NCBI GenBank assembly: GCA_049323895.1
Contig: JBMOKT010000030.1
Span: forward strand, 1 to 57,738
Length of the DNA stretch: 57,738 nt
Direction: 5' to 3'
From: JBMOKT01 sp049323895
Lineage (GTDB): Bacteria > Bacillota > Peptococcia > Peptococcales > BICA1-8
Shown in pieces: positions 24,572 to 33,328 of the stretch. Position 1 is the first letter of the stretch; each line of letters begins with the position of its first letter. The position numbers and the translations under genes are program-made. The notes beneath the pieces were generated by a model. That model had not been told where the DNA came from. It worked only from the letters and a program-made list of their open reading frames with translations, and searched no databases.

Positions 24572-25936
24572 CTAAAGCTCTTTTGGTATAGTTATTTTAA
24601 ACCTGGTACCTTTACCCGGCTCACTATATACCTCAATCCTTCCGCGGTGGGCTTCAATATAACCCTTAGCAATGGCTAAACCTAAACCCACACCGCCGGT
24701 TAACCTGTTTCTTGATTTGTCTGCACGGTAAAATCTTTGGAAAATATACGGCAGATCCTCCGGGGAAATACCTACCCCTGTATCACTAACTTCAATTATA
24801 TTGTCTTGCTCAAAGGAATACATTTTTAAAAAAACTTCTCCCTGAGCTGGTGTATAGCGGAAAGCGTTGCTTACTAGATTTAAAATAATTTGCTTTAATT
24901 TTTGTTGATCTCCTTTTAGCACAGCAAACTGTTCTTCGACATCAATATGCAGCTGAATATTTCTAGCTTCAGCTTCCGCTTCAAAAAGTACGGCTAAATC
25001 TTGTGCTAAAAAATGGGGATTAATTTCCTGGATACTCAATTTGACCTGTCCAGCCTCCAGGTTACTCAAATCTTGTAATTCCTTTACCAGCCCTTGAAGC
25101 CTGATAACTTCATCATAAAGGGTGGACACCTGTAATGTATCAAGTTGACCACCCTTCTCCAACACTGTCTCCAGACGGCTTCCTAAAATTGTTAAGGGTG
25201 TACGCAACTCATGACTAATATCTGCAAATAACTGTGTTCTTAATTGGTGCGCTTTATCTAATTCTTGTGCCATTTTATTAAAAGCATTTGCAAGGCTGGA
25301 AAATTCATCCCCGGAATCTATTTTTATTTCATGATTGAAATTTCCCTTAGCAACTTCTCCTGAAGCTGATGCCAATTCTTCCAAGGGTCTAGTCAGCTTT
25401 CTGGACCACCATAAACCAAAAAGAATAGCAAATAAGCTGGTAATGATGGTTCCTAAAACCACTGAGGAGATTACTGAATTAATAAACTTAAGTTCTAACG
25501 CCCTAGTCTCAGGAATCAGCAATTCGACAGGAAACAGCAGACCTACATTTTGTCCATCTATTTTGATGGGTCTTCCCTTGACAAGTAAAGCCTTGTCCAA
25601 CCTTTGTCCAATTTGCTGAATCTCAGGGTGGGCAAGAATTTTTCCTGATATATCTGTTAAAACAACTTCCTGCCTTGGATTATTACGCCCCATTCCTTGC
25701 CACCGCATCATTTGACCGCCCATTAGTCTAAGGTTTTCCACATTGGACCAGTTTCCTTGATAAAGATAATACTGGGAATAAACATCTTCCCATAAATCAA
25801 GCTGCCCCTCTCTCACCTTAAAGATATACTGTCCAAAGAAATTGTTGGTGGCTTGCAGGGAGAATACACTGATAAATATGCCGGCAATAAGCACTGTGCC
25901 AATTAATAACAAACTTAGCTTGCTGGACAGCTTCAT
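24572..25936 (-). CDS. sensor histidine kinase (HAMP, HisKA, HATPase)
   Basis: A 454-aa membrane kinase. A TM helix (about residues 8-29), an extracytoplasmic sensor region (30-145), a second TM (about 148-170), HAMP (about 170-225), HisKA with FADISHELRTPLTIL (phospho-His, about 238), then HATPase with NLVSNAFRYTP (N box), DTGVGISPEDLPYIFQRFYR (G1/F) and GGVGLGLAIAKG (G2). The sensor part contains an RQEVVLTDISGKILAHP segment. It belongs to the BaeS-like group. The gene overlaps the response regulator stop by 4 bases. The signal sensed is not known. Confidence 0.87.
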   Translation of the reverse strand: MKLSSKLSLLLIGTVLIAGIFISVFSLQATNNFFGQYIFKVREGQLDLWEDVYSQYYLYQGNWSNVENLRLMGGQMMRWQGMGRNNPRQEVVLTDISGKILAHPEIQQIGQRLDKALLVKGRPIKIDGQNVGLLFPVELLIPETRALELKFINSVISSVVLGTIITSLFAILFGLWWSRKLTRPLEELASASGEVAKGNFNHEIKIDSGDEFSSLANAFNKMAQELDKAHQLRTQLFADISHELRTPLTILGSRLETVLEKGGQLDTLQVSTLYDEVIRLQGLVKELQDLSNLEAGQVKLSIQEINPHFLAQDLAVLFEAEAEARNIQLHIDVEEQFAVLKGDQQKLKQIILNLVSNAFRYTPAQGEVFLKMYSFEQDNIIEVSDTGVGISPEDLPYIFQRFYRADKSRNRLTGGVGLGLAIAKGYIEAHRGRIEVYSEPGKGTRFKITIPKEL

Positions 25937-26631
25937 GGCAATACTCCAAATTTATAACCAATTCCGTATACTGTTTGGATAAAAATGGGCTCATGGGGAT
26001 CTTCTTCAATTTTTTTTCGCAAATTGCTGATATGGGTATCTATTGCCCTTTCATATCCTGCATAACTTTCACCCCAGGTGGAATTGAGCAGCTGCAACCT
26101 GCTGAAAGGTCTGCCAGGGCTGCGGGAGAGGGTAATGAGTATTGCGTATTCCGAGGGTGTCAGTTCTATTGCATTGCCTTTGACAAAAACCTGCCTAGTA
26201 TCCGTATTAATCTCCAGGTACTTAAACCGCAAAACAGCTTTATTATTTAGTTCAGCCGGTACATTTTTTGTTCTTCGCAAGACAGCTTTCATTCTGGCCT
26301 CTACTTCCCGCAGGCTGAAGGGCTTAGTTATGTAATCATCGGCGCCCACTTCCAGCCCAATTAATTTATCAACTTCCTGTCCTTTAGCAGTAAGCATAAT
26401 TATCGGAACCTGGGAAGTCTTCCTAATTTCTTTGCAAACATCAAAGCCATTTATTTGGGGAAGCATTAAGTCCAAGAGAATTAAGTCAGGTATGCGCTCC
26501 TTAAATTTTGCCAGAGCCTCGGCACCGTCTTTTGCCTTTTCTACCAGATAGCCCTCTCCTGTCAAAAAATCAGAGATTGCCTCTCTAATCTGCTCCTCAT
26601 CATCTACTACTAAAATTAATGTTTCCTGCAA
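25933..26631 (-). CDS. OmpR-family response regulator
   Basis: A 232-aa regulator with a receiver domain (VVDDEEQIRE near the start, LILLDLMLP with the phospho-Asp near residue 52, PIIMLTAKG, DDYITKPFS) and a C-terminal winged helix (RPFSRLQLLNSTWG...YAGYERAIDTHISNLRKKIE). The TTG at 26631 is preferred: it gives MQETLILVVDDE with AAGGTGG 8 bases upstream, while the GTG at 26643 overlaps that site. It is upstream of, and coupled to, its kinase. Confidence 0.87.
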   Translation of the reverse strand: MQETLILVVDDEEQIREAISDFLTGEGYLVEKAKDGAEALAKFKERIPDLILLDLMLPQINGFDVCKEIRKTSQVPIIMLTAKGQEVDKLIGLEVGADDYITKPFSLREVEARMKAVLRRTKNVPAELNNKAVLRFKYLEINTDTRQVFVKGNAIELTPSEYAILITLSRSPGRPFSRLQLLNSTWGESYAGYERAIDTHISNLRKKIEEDPHEPIFIQTVYGIGYKFGVLP

Positions 26632-26643
26632 ATAAAACACCAC

Positions 26644-26871
26644 CTTAAAAAAAGTGAGTTATGACTAGTAGAAACGGTGTGATAGTGGGAAAGTATGCTA
26701 GTGTGAAGGAAATGACATCAAAAGCAAAGATGGCTAATAGTCGATAGCTAATAGTCAATAGTATAAAAACTAACGAAATGAAATCTTATCTAGCAAAGCG
26801 GAATTCTTATAAGTTAAATTCAGTTTAACTTATTATTTTCAAGGGAGTTTGGGGAAATTGTTAAGAAATTT
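26644..26871. repeat. low-complexity intergenic region with TAGTCAATAG-type repeats
   Basis: Contains GTGTGATAGTGGGAAAGTATG and GCTAATAGTCGATAGCTAAT-type short repeats related to those near 18.74, 39.85, 47.39 and 51.45 kb. No ORF or RNA gene was seen. Confidence 0.4.
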
Positions 26872-27387
26872 TTAAGATTTTGTCCAATGATCCAATTGAT
26901 CCTGTCCTTGAAGTTTATAGTTTTTAACAACATCCTTCACCCATTTTGCCCTGGTTGCAAAACATCGGGGAGGCTGTTTAAGTTGGGTAAGGTGTTTCCC
27001 AATACAGCTTGAGCAATTACTGTGATGTTTACAGCTTTTCACCTTGGTGCAAGGACAAAACACCCTTTTAAATTCCGTAATATCAAGATTCTGCGTTAGC
27101 CCGTTCATTCCTGATTTGTTTAGGTAGATGTCCATTTTCTCAGGATTAAGGATTAACTCTAGCTTTTTACTCCGGCTTAAATTTTGAATTGTATTTTCCA
27201 GGGAAATCAATTCATTTTTTTCCCCTTCAAACTGCCAGGCAGCTTTTAGTTCTTTTACCTTAAAAGCCCGGCAGTACTTGCTTCCTTTGCCTGCCAGATG
27301 GCTTTGAAAACGTGTAGGCAAATCATTTGTTATGCCGGTATACAATCCATTATTAAAACATTCTACTATATAAAGGAAGCTTGTCAT
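26872..27387 (-). CDS. GIY-YIG protein with Cys-rich C-terminal module
   Basis: A 171-aa protein. Residues 1-80 are a GIY-YIG domain (FLYIVECFNNGLYTGITND, RFQSHLAGKGSKYCRAF), as in small UvrC-like nucleases of the YhbQ type. Residues about 105-142 are cysteine-rich (CPCTKVKSC...CSSCIGKHL...PPRCF), much like stand-alone DUF6485 proteins (from memory). The ATG at 27387 is chosen because GGGAGG is 4 bases upstream. The fusion of nuclease and Zn/FeS-like module is unusual. It could bind a metal cluster that senses DNA damage or redox state; this is inference. Confidence 0.72.
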   Translation of the reverse strand: MTSFLYIVECFNNGLYTGITNDLPTRFQSHLAGKGSKYCRAFKVKELKAAWQFEGEKNELISLENTIQNLSRSKKLELILNPEKMDIYLNKSGMNGLTQNLDITEFKRVFCPCTKVKSCKHHSNCSSCIGKHLTQLKQPPRCFATRAKWVKDVVKNYKLQGQDQLDHWTKS

Positions 27388-27551
27388 ATTACCTCCCGAA
27401 ACTAACATTCTATCTTTCTATTTTACCAGATAAAACGCAAAAAGATTAGAAAGTTGCCTTGCTCAAAGACTAGCCTTATTTGAGCTTATCTGAGGGTGCC
27501 CATTTGAACCAGTGGTTTCAAAAAAAATAAACCAAGCAAATATTGCCAGGT

Positions 27552-28325
27552 TTATTTACCCGAATATCCTAGTCTTCGGGATATTTTTGTTGTTGTTTTG
27601 ATTAGTGCAGGCAGGAGCTTGGTTGAAATAGCGTCATCGGTTATACGCTGCGCAGGTCCTGAAATACTCACAGCTGCAATTACCTGCCCCTGGTAATCCC
27701 TGACCGGTGCAGCTACACAACGCACACCTTCCTCATTTTCCAGGTTATCAATTGCATAACCCTCTTCTTTATATTTTTCAATATATTTAAGCAAATCTTC
27801 TAAATTAGTTATTGTATTCTCTGTCATGGCCGGCATTCCATGTTGTTCAGTTATCTCAGTTATCTGCTGCTTACTTAAACCCAGCAGCAGGCATTTCCCC
27901 AGACCTGTACTATGGAGATAATTCCGAGAACCAATTCTTGAGACCAGCCTGACAGTATGGGTACTATCCAATTTATCTAGATATAAACTCCGACCTTTAT
28001 CTAAGACACCCAGGAAAACAGTTTCATTTGTTTCATTATTTAGCTCCTGCAGAAAAGGTCTTGCAATTTTTTGTATTTCCAGGCTTTCATGAACCTTGCT
28101 GCCCAACAGCAAAAACTTTGTGCCCAGCTTATAGTAATTATTTTGATCCTGCTCAAGATACCCCCAGGTCTCTAGGCTGGAAAGCATTCTATAGACCGTT
28201 GGTTTAGGCAAATTAGCCATATTAGTAATGGTCTTTAGACTTAGAGGCTCATTTGCGTTTGCAATAATATCGATTAAAGTAAATGCCCTGTCCAGGGACT
28301 GTATTTGTCCTTGTGGTTTCTCCAT
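27552..28325 (-). CDS. IclR-family transcriptional regulator (dctPQM side)
   Basis: A 257-aa IclR protein. N-terminal winged helix (about residues 10-70, EPLSLKTITNMANLPKPTVYRMLSSLETWGYL) and C-terminal effector domain (about 85-255, LVSRIGSRNYLHSTGLGKCLLLG; GVRCVAAPVRDYQGQVIAAVSISG). Likely regulates the neighbouring sugar-acid genes; KdgR is a member of this family. It is the last gene on the low-coordinate edge of the locus. The promoter side (28381-28392) has the palindrome ATACAATTGTAT, a possible operator. Confidence 0.85.
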   Translation of the reverse strand: MEKPQGQIQSLDRAFTLIDIIANANEPLSLKTITNMANLPKPTVYRMLSSLETWGYLEQDQNNYYKLGTKFLLLGSKVHESLEIQKIARPFLQELNNETNETVFLGVLDKGRSLYLDKLDSTHTVRLVSRIGSRNYLHSTGLGKCLLLGLSKQQITEITEQHGMPAMTENTITNLEDLLKYIEKYKEEGYAIDNLENEEGVRCVAAPVRDYQGQVIAAVSISGPAQRITDDAISTKLLPALIKTTTKISRRLGYSGK

Positions 28326-28380
28326 CGCAGCCTCCTAATTCTAATTACTATATAATACCTAATAATATAACATAATTACA

Positions 28381-28392
28381 ATACAATTGTAT
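28381..28392. promoter_or_regulatory. palindrome ATACAATTGTAT upstream of IclR gene
   Basis: A perfect 12-base palindrome in the short gap between dctM and the IclR gene, close to where the IclR promoter should be. It could be a regulator site. AT-rich context makes chance occurrence possible. Confidence 0.35.
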
Positions 28393-28402
28393 AAATATTA
28401 TC

Positions 28403-29686
28403 TTAATTATTTAGGATTTGGGGTAAAAACAGCGCAATTTGTGGGAAAAAAGTAACAAGAATAATTACTATAAACAAGCCTAGAATAAAAGGCAATACCG
28501 CTTTTGAAACCTTCTCTAACGATACCCCGGCTATTCCTGTGGCTACAAAGAGGTTTACACCAACGGGAGGAGTTAAGAAACCTATTTCTGCACCCATTAC
28601 CATAAGGATTCCAAAATGGATGGGGTCCACACCAAGAGCAGTTACAACGGGTAACAATAAGGGGGTAAAAATAATAACCTGTGACAATGTCTCCATAAAC
28701 ATACCTGTAATAAGAAATAGGCAGTTTACAAGCATTAATATTACATATTTATTGTCAGAGATAGTTCCTATTGTGGATGCTACAAGCTGTGGAATTTGAT
28801 ACATTGTAATCAGTCTGCCAAAGGCAGTAGAAGTTCCAAGAATAATCATAACAGAACCTACTGTTAAAGCAGAATCAATAAATACTTTGGGTAAATCAGA
28901 AAACTTTAATTCCTTATAAACAAATAAACCAACCATCATTCCATAAACTACGGCTACCACAGCCGACTCAGTAGGGGTAAAAATCCCTCCGTAAATACCA
29001 CCCAAGATTAAGACCGGAGCAAATAAAGCCCACTTTGCATCCCAGGTTGATTTTACCAAATGGCTGAAACTGAACTTCTCCCCGGAACCAATATAATTTC
29101 TCTTTTTAGCAATGATGTAACTTACTATCATCAACGCCAACCCCACCAATATTCCAGGTCCTACTCCTGCCAGGAACATTTTGCTGATGGAAACATTACC
29201 TACTACACCATAGATTATCATAGGAATAGAAGGCGGTATCAGTATACCTATAGAGCCTCCCGAGGAGGCTACTGCACCAGCATAGTCCCTGCCGTATCCC
29301 CTTTTTATCATGGAAGGAATTAATATGGCTCCAATTGCAGCTACCGTTGCCGGACCAGAGCCGGAAATTGCAGCAAAAAACATGCACGCAATAATTGTGA
29401 CTATAGCCAATCCCCCAGTTACGTTGCCTAATAGACTGGAGGCTACGTTTACAATCCGTTGTGATAAGCCTCCCGTTTCCATGAGATTGCCAGCCAAGAT
29501 AAAAAAAGGTACTGCCATCAGAGGAAAACTATCTACAGCAGTAAAAGAACCTTGGGCTAAAAAAGTAGTGGGAATGCCTCCCGCTACTAGTGATACCAAG
29601 GTGGCAACCCCTATGGCAATAGCAATAGGAACACCAATAAACATACAAATCACAAAGGTTATAGCCAACAATACCGGTATAGACAT
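28403..29686 (-). CDS. dctM: TRAP transporter large permease DctM-like
   Basis: A 427-aa membrane protein with about twelve hydrophobic segments and the DctM-typical opening (LLAITFVICMFIGVPIAIAIG) and SGSGPATVAAIGAILIPSM region (about residues 109-127). It forms the transport channel for sodium-driven uptake with DctP and DctQ. It starts just after dctQ (gap of 2 bases, GAGGGGAG ribosome binding site inside dctQ). The substrate is probably a sugar acid, judging by the locus. Confidence 0.87.
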   Translation of the reverse strand: MSIPVLLAITFVICMFIGVPIAIAIGVATLVSLVAGGIPTTFLAQGSFTAVDSFPLMAVPFFILAGNLMETGGLSQRIVNVASSLLGNVTGGLAIVTIIACMFFAAISGSGPATVAAIGAILIPSMIKRGYGRDYAGAVASSGGSIGILIPPSIPMIIYGVVGNVSISKMFLAGVGPGILVGLALMIVSYIIAKKRNYIGSGEKFSFSHLVKSTWDAKWALFAPVLILGGIYGGIFTPTESAVVAVVYGMMVGLFVYKELKFSDLPKVFIDSALTVGSVMIILGTSTAFGRLITMYQIPQLVASTIGTISDNKYVILMLVNCLFLITGMFMETLSQVIIFTPLLLPVVTALGVDPIHFGILMVMGAEIGFLTPPVGVNLFVATGIAGVSLEKVSKAVLPFILGLFIVIILVTFFPQIALFLPQILNN

Positions 29687-29688
29687 AA

Positions 29689-30192
29689 TTATTCACTCCC
29701 CTCTTCAGCAGTAGGCGGTTGGTTAAAAGCAGTAATATCTTTATATAAGCTTTGGAGAATACGCAAAGTCATAAGTGCATATCCAAGGGGGACGATGGAA
29801 TAGGCAATCCATACCGGGACCTGAACAGCAGGGGAAGTTTGACCATGACCGTAAAGCATAGTTATTACCTTAATGCCATCCTTAACCAACCATATGGAAA
29901 ACGCAAGCCATATTAAATCAGAGACGATAGCCATAAGTTTTTTAGCTCTGCTTTTTAAGACTAAAAAAATTAGTTCCACTCTAATATGCCTGGATCTTTT
30001 TATGGCGGCACTGGCAGACATATATACCAGCCAAACACAGGTAAATCGTCCTAATTCTTCGGTCCAAGCTAAGGAAAAGTTAAGGAGAAAGCGTGACAAA
30101 ACCTGGGCAAATATAAAAAAGGTCATTAAACTAAAGAGGACTACACACATATATTCTTCAAAATTATCATTTAGTTTTCGCAAAAAGTTCAT
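29689..30192 (-). CDS. dctQ: TRAP transporter small permease DctQ-like
   Basis: A 167-aa protein with four hydrophobic segments (about residues 16-36, 48-66, 88-106 and 128-150), including LAWTEELGRFTCVWLVYMSASAAIK, the typical DctQ signature. It joins DctM to form the membrane part. It lies between dctP and dctM. AAGGGG precedes the ATG. Confidence 0.86.
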   Translation of the reverse strand: MNFLRKLNDNFEEYMCVVLFSLMTFFIFAQVLSRFLLNFSLAWTEELGRFTCVWLVYMSASAAIKRSRHIRVELIFLVLKSRAKKLMAIVSDLIWLAFSIWLVKDGIKVITMLYGHGQTSPAVQVPVWIAYSIVPLGYALMTLRILQSLYKDITAFNQPPTAEEGSE

Positions 30193-30218
30193 GTAATCAG
30201 ACCCCTTTATTTAATTTA

Positions 30219-30244
30219 AAGGTGGGTCAGGAGAGACCCACCTT
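30219..30244 (-). terminator. stem-loop between dctP and dctQ
   Basis: AAGGTGGGTC / GACCCACCTT is a perfect 10-bp stem. Such hairpins after substrate-binding-protein genes often reduce downstream expression or protect the 3' end of the binding-protein message; that use here is inferred. Confidence 0.7.
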
Positions 30245-30261
30245 CAAAGAGTTCAAATTAG

Positions 30262-31332
30262 TTATTTTTGAGCATCTTCAATTGCTTTATAAAATCTATC
30301 AGCAAAATCTGCGCCAACTTTATCCTTGAATTTCTCTATTACAGGCTTAACCACTTCAGCCATTTGAGTAATTACTTCCGGAGACACTTCAGTATATGTC
30401 ATTCCCGCAGTTTTAAGATCCTCGACATATTTAGCATTTGCTTCCCTATTTAGCTTTCTTTCAAGATCTCTGGCAGCAGTTGCTGCTTCCATAAAAATTT
30501 TCTGTTCTTCAGGAGTTGATCCATCCCAGAATTTTTTGCTCATCATCAATACAAATGGGCTATATACATGGTTTGTACTGCTAACATATTTTTGGACTTC
30601 ATAAAATTTTTGTAAGTAAATTGTAGCAAATGGGTTTTCCTGTCCATCAACAGTACCCTGCTGCATAGCTGTAAATAGCTCTGGGAAAGGCATAGGAGTT
30701 GGATTTGCACCTAAAGCACGGAATGCTTCTAAATGTACCTGGTTTTCCATTGTTCTTATTTTTAATCCTTTAAAGTCTTCAACTTTAGCTACAGGGCGCT
30801 TATTATTTGTTAGTTGTCTGTAACCGTTTTCCCAATAGTTTAAACCAATAATACCCTGAGCTGGCAGTTTATCCAGCAATTCTTTACCGATTGGTCCATC
30901 CAATACTTTATCCGCAACTTCTACGCTGGGGAAAATAAAAGGAAAGTCATATATATTAAATTCTTTAACAAAGTTAGCTATAGGTGCCGTTGATGGACAA
31001 GTCATTTCTTGGGTACCTAACTGTAAGGCTTCCATCATGGTACGGTCATCACCTAATTGCCCGCTGTGATATAATTCAACTTTAATTCCGCCATTGGTTT
31101 TTTCTTCAACTATTTTTTTGAATTCCTCAGCACCTTTAAATTGAGGATGTTTATCATTTAAGCCCATTCCAAAACGAATAATACGAGTCTTTTTAGGTTC
31201 TTCTTTGGGAGCTTCCTGTTTGGGTTCTTCTTTTACCGGTTCTTGCTTTGCACCACAACCCGCTAAAAGAGATAAGCTTAATAATAAAACTAGCCCAAGA
31301 AAAAACATTTTGCTTCTCATAATCTTTTTCAC
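30262..31332 (-). CDS. dctP: TRAP transporter substrate-binding protein DctP-like
   Basis: A 356-aa lipoprotein. After a short basic start it has a hydrophobic stretch and the lipobox LLAGC (about residue 26), then the DctP fold with RFGMGLNDKHPQFKGAEEF, KIRTMENQVHLEAFRALGANPTPMPF (the Arg that binds carboxylates) and QQGTVDGQENP. It captures sugar acids or C4-type acids outside the cell. The GTG at 31332 has GGGGG 6 bases upstream and is chosen over the distant ATG at 31380. The promoter region carries the shared operator at 31479-31504. Confidence 0.87.
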   Translation of the reverse strand: MKKIMRSKMFFLGLVLLLSLSLLAGCGAKQEPVKEEPKQEAPKEEPKKTRIIRFGMGLNDKHPQFKGAEEFKKIVEEKTNGGIKVELYHSGQLGDDRTMMEALQLGTQEMTCPSTAPIANFVKEFNIYDFPFIFPSVEVADKVLDGPIGKELLDKLPAQGIIGLNYWENGYRQLTNNKRPVAKVEDFKGLKIRTMENQVHLEAFRALGANPTPMPFPELFTAMQQGTVDGQENPFATIYLQKFYEVQKYVSSTNHVYSPFVLMMSKKFWDGSTPEEQKIFMEAATAARDLERKLNREANAKYVEDLKTAGMTYTEVSPEVITQMAEVVKPVIEKFKDKVGADFADRFYKAIEDAQK

Positions 31333-31478
31333 GATAATCCCCCTTTTTTTATAAAAATAATAAATCAATTGAAATCTCAAGAACTTTATTACTCACCCCC
31401 TTAAAATCAATCTATTTGTAGACAAGATTTAATATTTTCTTTTAATCGGAACAGCGATTTGGAAATATTTGTAGTATT

Positions 31479-31504
31479 GTTTCTTATTGTGAAATATCGT
31501 TTTA
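31479..31504. promoter_or_regulatory. putative IclR/KdgR-like operator (dctP)
   Basis: GTTTC-N7-GAAAT overlapping TGAAA-N5-TTTTA. It shares the core TATTGTGAAATA with the tctC upstream site at 41132-41157 and lies about 150 bases before the dctP start. The TGAAA-N5-TTTCA layout equals the enterobacterial KdgR box core (TGAAAC-N3-GTTTCA type). Confidence 0.5.
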
Positions 31505-31590
31505 AAAAGATAGTTAGAGTATTCTATATTTTTCAGAAAAGTCCTGCAAAAACCAAAGTTTTATAATGGTATTTTTACTCCAACCGGGTT

Positions 31591-31620
31591 GCAAAGGATT
31601 CTCCTCAGAGAATCCTTTGC
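31591..31620. terminator. terminator of KDG operon (bidirectional)
   Basis: A 13-bp perfect stem GCAAAGGATTCTC / GAGAATCCTTTGC with a four-base loop. It lies just past the kdgK stop. Confidence 0.75.
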
Positions 31621-31627
31621 TTTAAAT

Positions 31628-32653
31628 TTACCTTTGTACCCTCCCTGATCCATCTCCCTGCATAAGGGCTTTTACCTCGTCAATAGAAACCACATTAAAG
31701 TCACCGGGTATAGTATGTTTTAAGCAGGAAGCAGCTACTGCAAACTCCAGAGCTTCGCTGTCTTCCATTCCACTGAGCAACCCATAGAGCAGTCCCCCAC
31801 AAAAAGAATCACCGCCGCCTACCCGGTCCACAATATGAATATTATATTTCTTTGAATTGTAAAAATCCTTTCCATTATACAGGAGAGCAGACCAACCATT
31901 ATCTGAAGCAGAATGGCTTTCCCTTAAGGTTATGGCTACCTTTTGGAAATTAAATCTTTCTATCAGCTTTTGAGCTACCTGTTTATAGCCGCTGTAATCC
32001 AACTCACCTGTGGTTATATCAGTATTATCGGCCTTGATGCCGAATACCTTTTCAGCATCCTCTTCATTGCCGATTGCTATATCAACGTATTCCATAAGTC
32101 CACTCATCACCTGATTGGCCTTTTCCGAGCTCCAAAGTTTCTTGCGGAAATTCAAGTCACAGCTTACCAAAATACCAGCTTTTTTTGCTGCTCGTAAAGC
32201 TTCCAGGGTAACCTCAGCTGCACTGTCGCTGAGTGCCGGTGTTATACCTGTAAAATGGAATAATTCAGCACCCTGAAATATTTCATCCCAGTCTAGTTCA
32301 CCAGGCGTTATCCTGGCTATGGCGGAATCTGCCCTGTCATAAATTACTTTAGACGCCCGTTGGGATGCACCTGTTTCCAGGTAATACACTCCCAAACGGT
32401 CACCGTCCATCTTGATGTAATCAGTTTTTACTCCATATTTACGAAGAAAAGACTTGCATGCCTGACCTACCTCATGTTTGGGCAGCTTAGTTACAAAATA
32501 AGCATCCAGTCCATAATTTGCCAGGGAAACGGCAACGTTTGCCTCCCCCCCGGCATAAGTTGCTTCGAAACTTGTCGCCTGCACAATCCGTTGATACCCA
32601 GGGGTAGCTAAGCGAAGCATTATTTCACCAAAAGTAACGACTTTTTTTCCCAT
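31628..32653 (-). CDS. kdgK: 2-keto-3-deoxygluconate kinase (PfkB family)
   Basis: A 341-aa PfkB sugar kinase. N-terminal GEIMLRLATPGYQR and the GGEANVAVSLANYGLDA substrate-binding segment (about residues 36-51), and the C-terminal DRVGGGDSFCGGLLYGLL motif (about 289-306, catalytic Asp). It phosphorylates KDG to KDPG. The ATG at 32653 has AAAGGAGG 8 bases upstream. It is the last gene of the catabolic series and follows kdgA by 13 bases, which fits KDG-KDPG chemistry. Confidence 0.85.
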   Translation of the reverse strand: MGKKVVTFGEIMLRLATPGYQRIVQATSFEATYAGGEANVAVSLANYGLDAYFVTKLPKHEVGQACKSFLRKYGVKTDYIKMDGDRLGVYYLETGASQRASKVIYDRADSAIARITPGELDWDEIFQGAELFHFTGITPALSDSAAEVTLEALRAAKKAGILVSCDLNFRKKLWSSEKANQVMSGLMEYVDIAIGNEEDAEKVFGIKADNTDITTGELDYSGYKQVAQKLIERFNFQKVAITLRESHSASDNGWSALLYNGKDFYNSKKYNIHIVDRVGGGDSFCGGLLYGLLSGMEDSEALEFAVAASCLKHTIPGDFNVVSIDEVKALMQGDGSGRVQR

Positions 32654-32666
32654 CGAAGAACCTCCT

Positions 32667-33317
32667 TTAATACTTACTGCTCCGGGCTTCTTTAATTTTC
32701 TCCACAAATTGCTTAGCTGTTTTCGTTACCAGTTCATAATCGCCCGTTTTAGCACCAGCGGTGAGAGACCCCCCTACCCCTACAGCTACTGCACCTGCTT
32801 TAATCCACTCCTGGACATTCTCCAGGGAAACTCCTCCGGTGGGCAGTAATGGCGCCTGGGGTAAAGGAGCCATAATTGCTTTTACAGCTGAAGGTCCCAG
32901 AATTTCTCCGGGAAACAGCTTGACGATGTCAGCCCCTGCCTCCATTGCCTCTACTATTTCTTTAATAGTCATTGCCCCCGGCATACAGGGAATCTGGTAT
33001 CTATTACATAGTTTTACTACATCAGGGTTGAGATGGGGGCACACTACATATTCTGCACCAGCTAGAATAGCGGCTCTGGCAGTTTCCGTATCCAGAACGG
33101 TACCGACACCTAAAACTAAGCCGCTGTCCTTGTAGTATGACGAAACCTCTTTTATTACTTCCAGGGCACCGGGTACACTCATGGTAATTTCAATAGTATT
33201 GATCCCCCCAGCCCTAACGGCTTCAAATATATGTTTTGCTTTTTCTGCAGATTCAGCCCTTACCACCGCAACAATTCCGCTGTCTAAAATCCTTTGCAAA
33301 ATCTCCAGTTTTCTCAT
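32667..33317 (-). CDS. kdgA: 2-keto-3-deoxy-6-phosphogluconate aldolase
   Basis: A 216-aa class I aldolase of the KDPG/KHG type: VAVVRAES (about residues 16-23), TIEITMSVPGA (about 41-51), LGVGTVLD (about 69-76), IVKLFPGE (Schiff-base Lys about 133) and PTGGVSLENV (about 158-167). It cleaves KDPG to pyruvate and glyceraldehyde-3-phosphate. AGGAGG precedes the ATG. It is between the dehydratase and kdgK, with small gaps. Confidence 0.87.
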   Translation of the reverse strand: MRKLEILQRILDSGIVAVVRAESAEKAKHIFEAVRAGGINTIEITMSVPGALEVIKEVSSYYKDSGLVLGVGTVLDTETARAAILAGAEYVVCPHLNPDVVKLCNRYQIPCMPGAMTIKEIVEAMEAGADIVKLFPGEILGPSAVKAIMAPLPQAPLLPTGGVSLENVQEWIKAGAVAVGVGGSLTAGAKTGDYELVTKTAKQFVEKIKEARSSKY

Positions 33318-33328
33318 AAAATAGCCTC

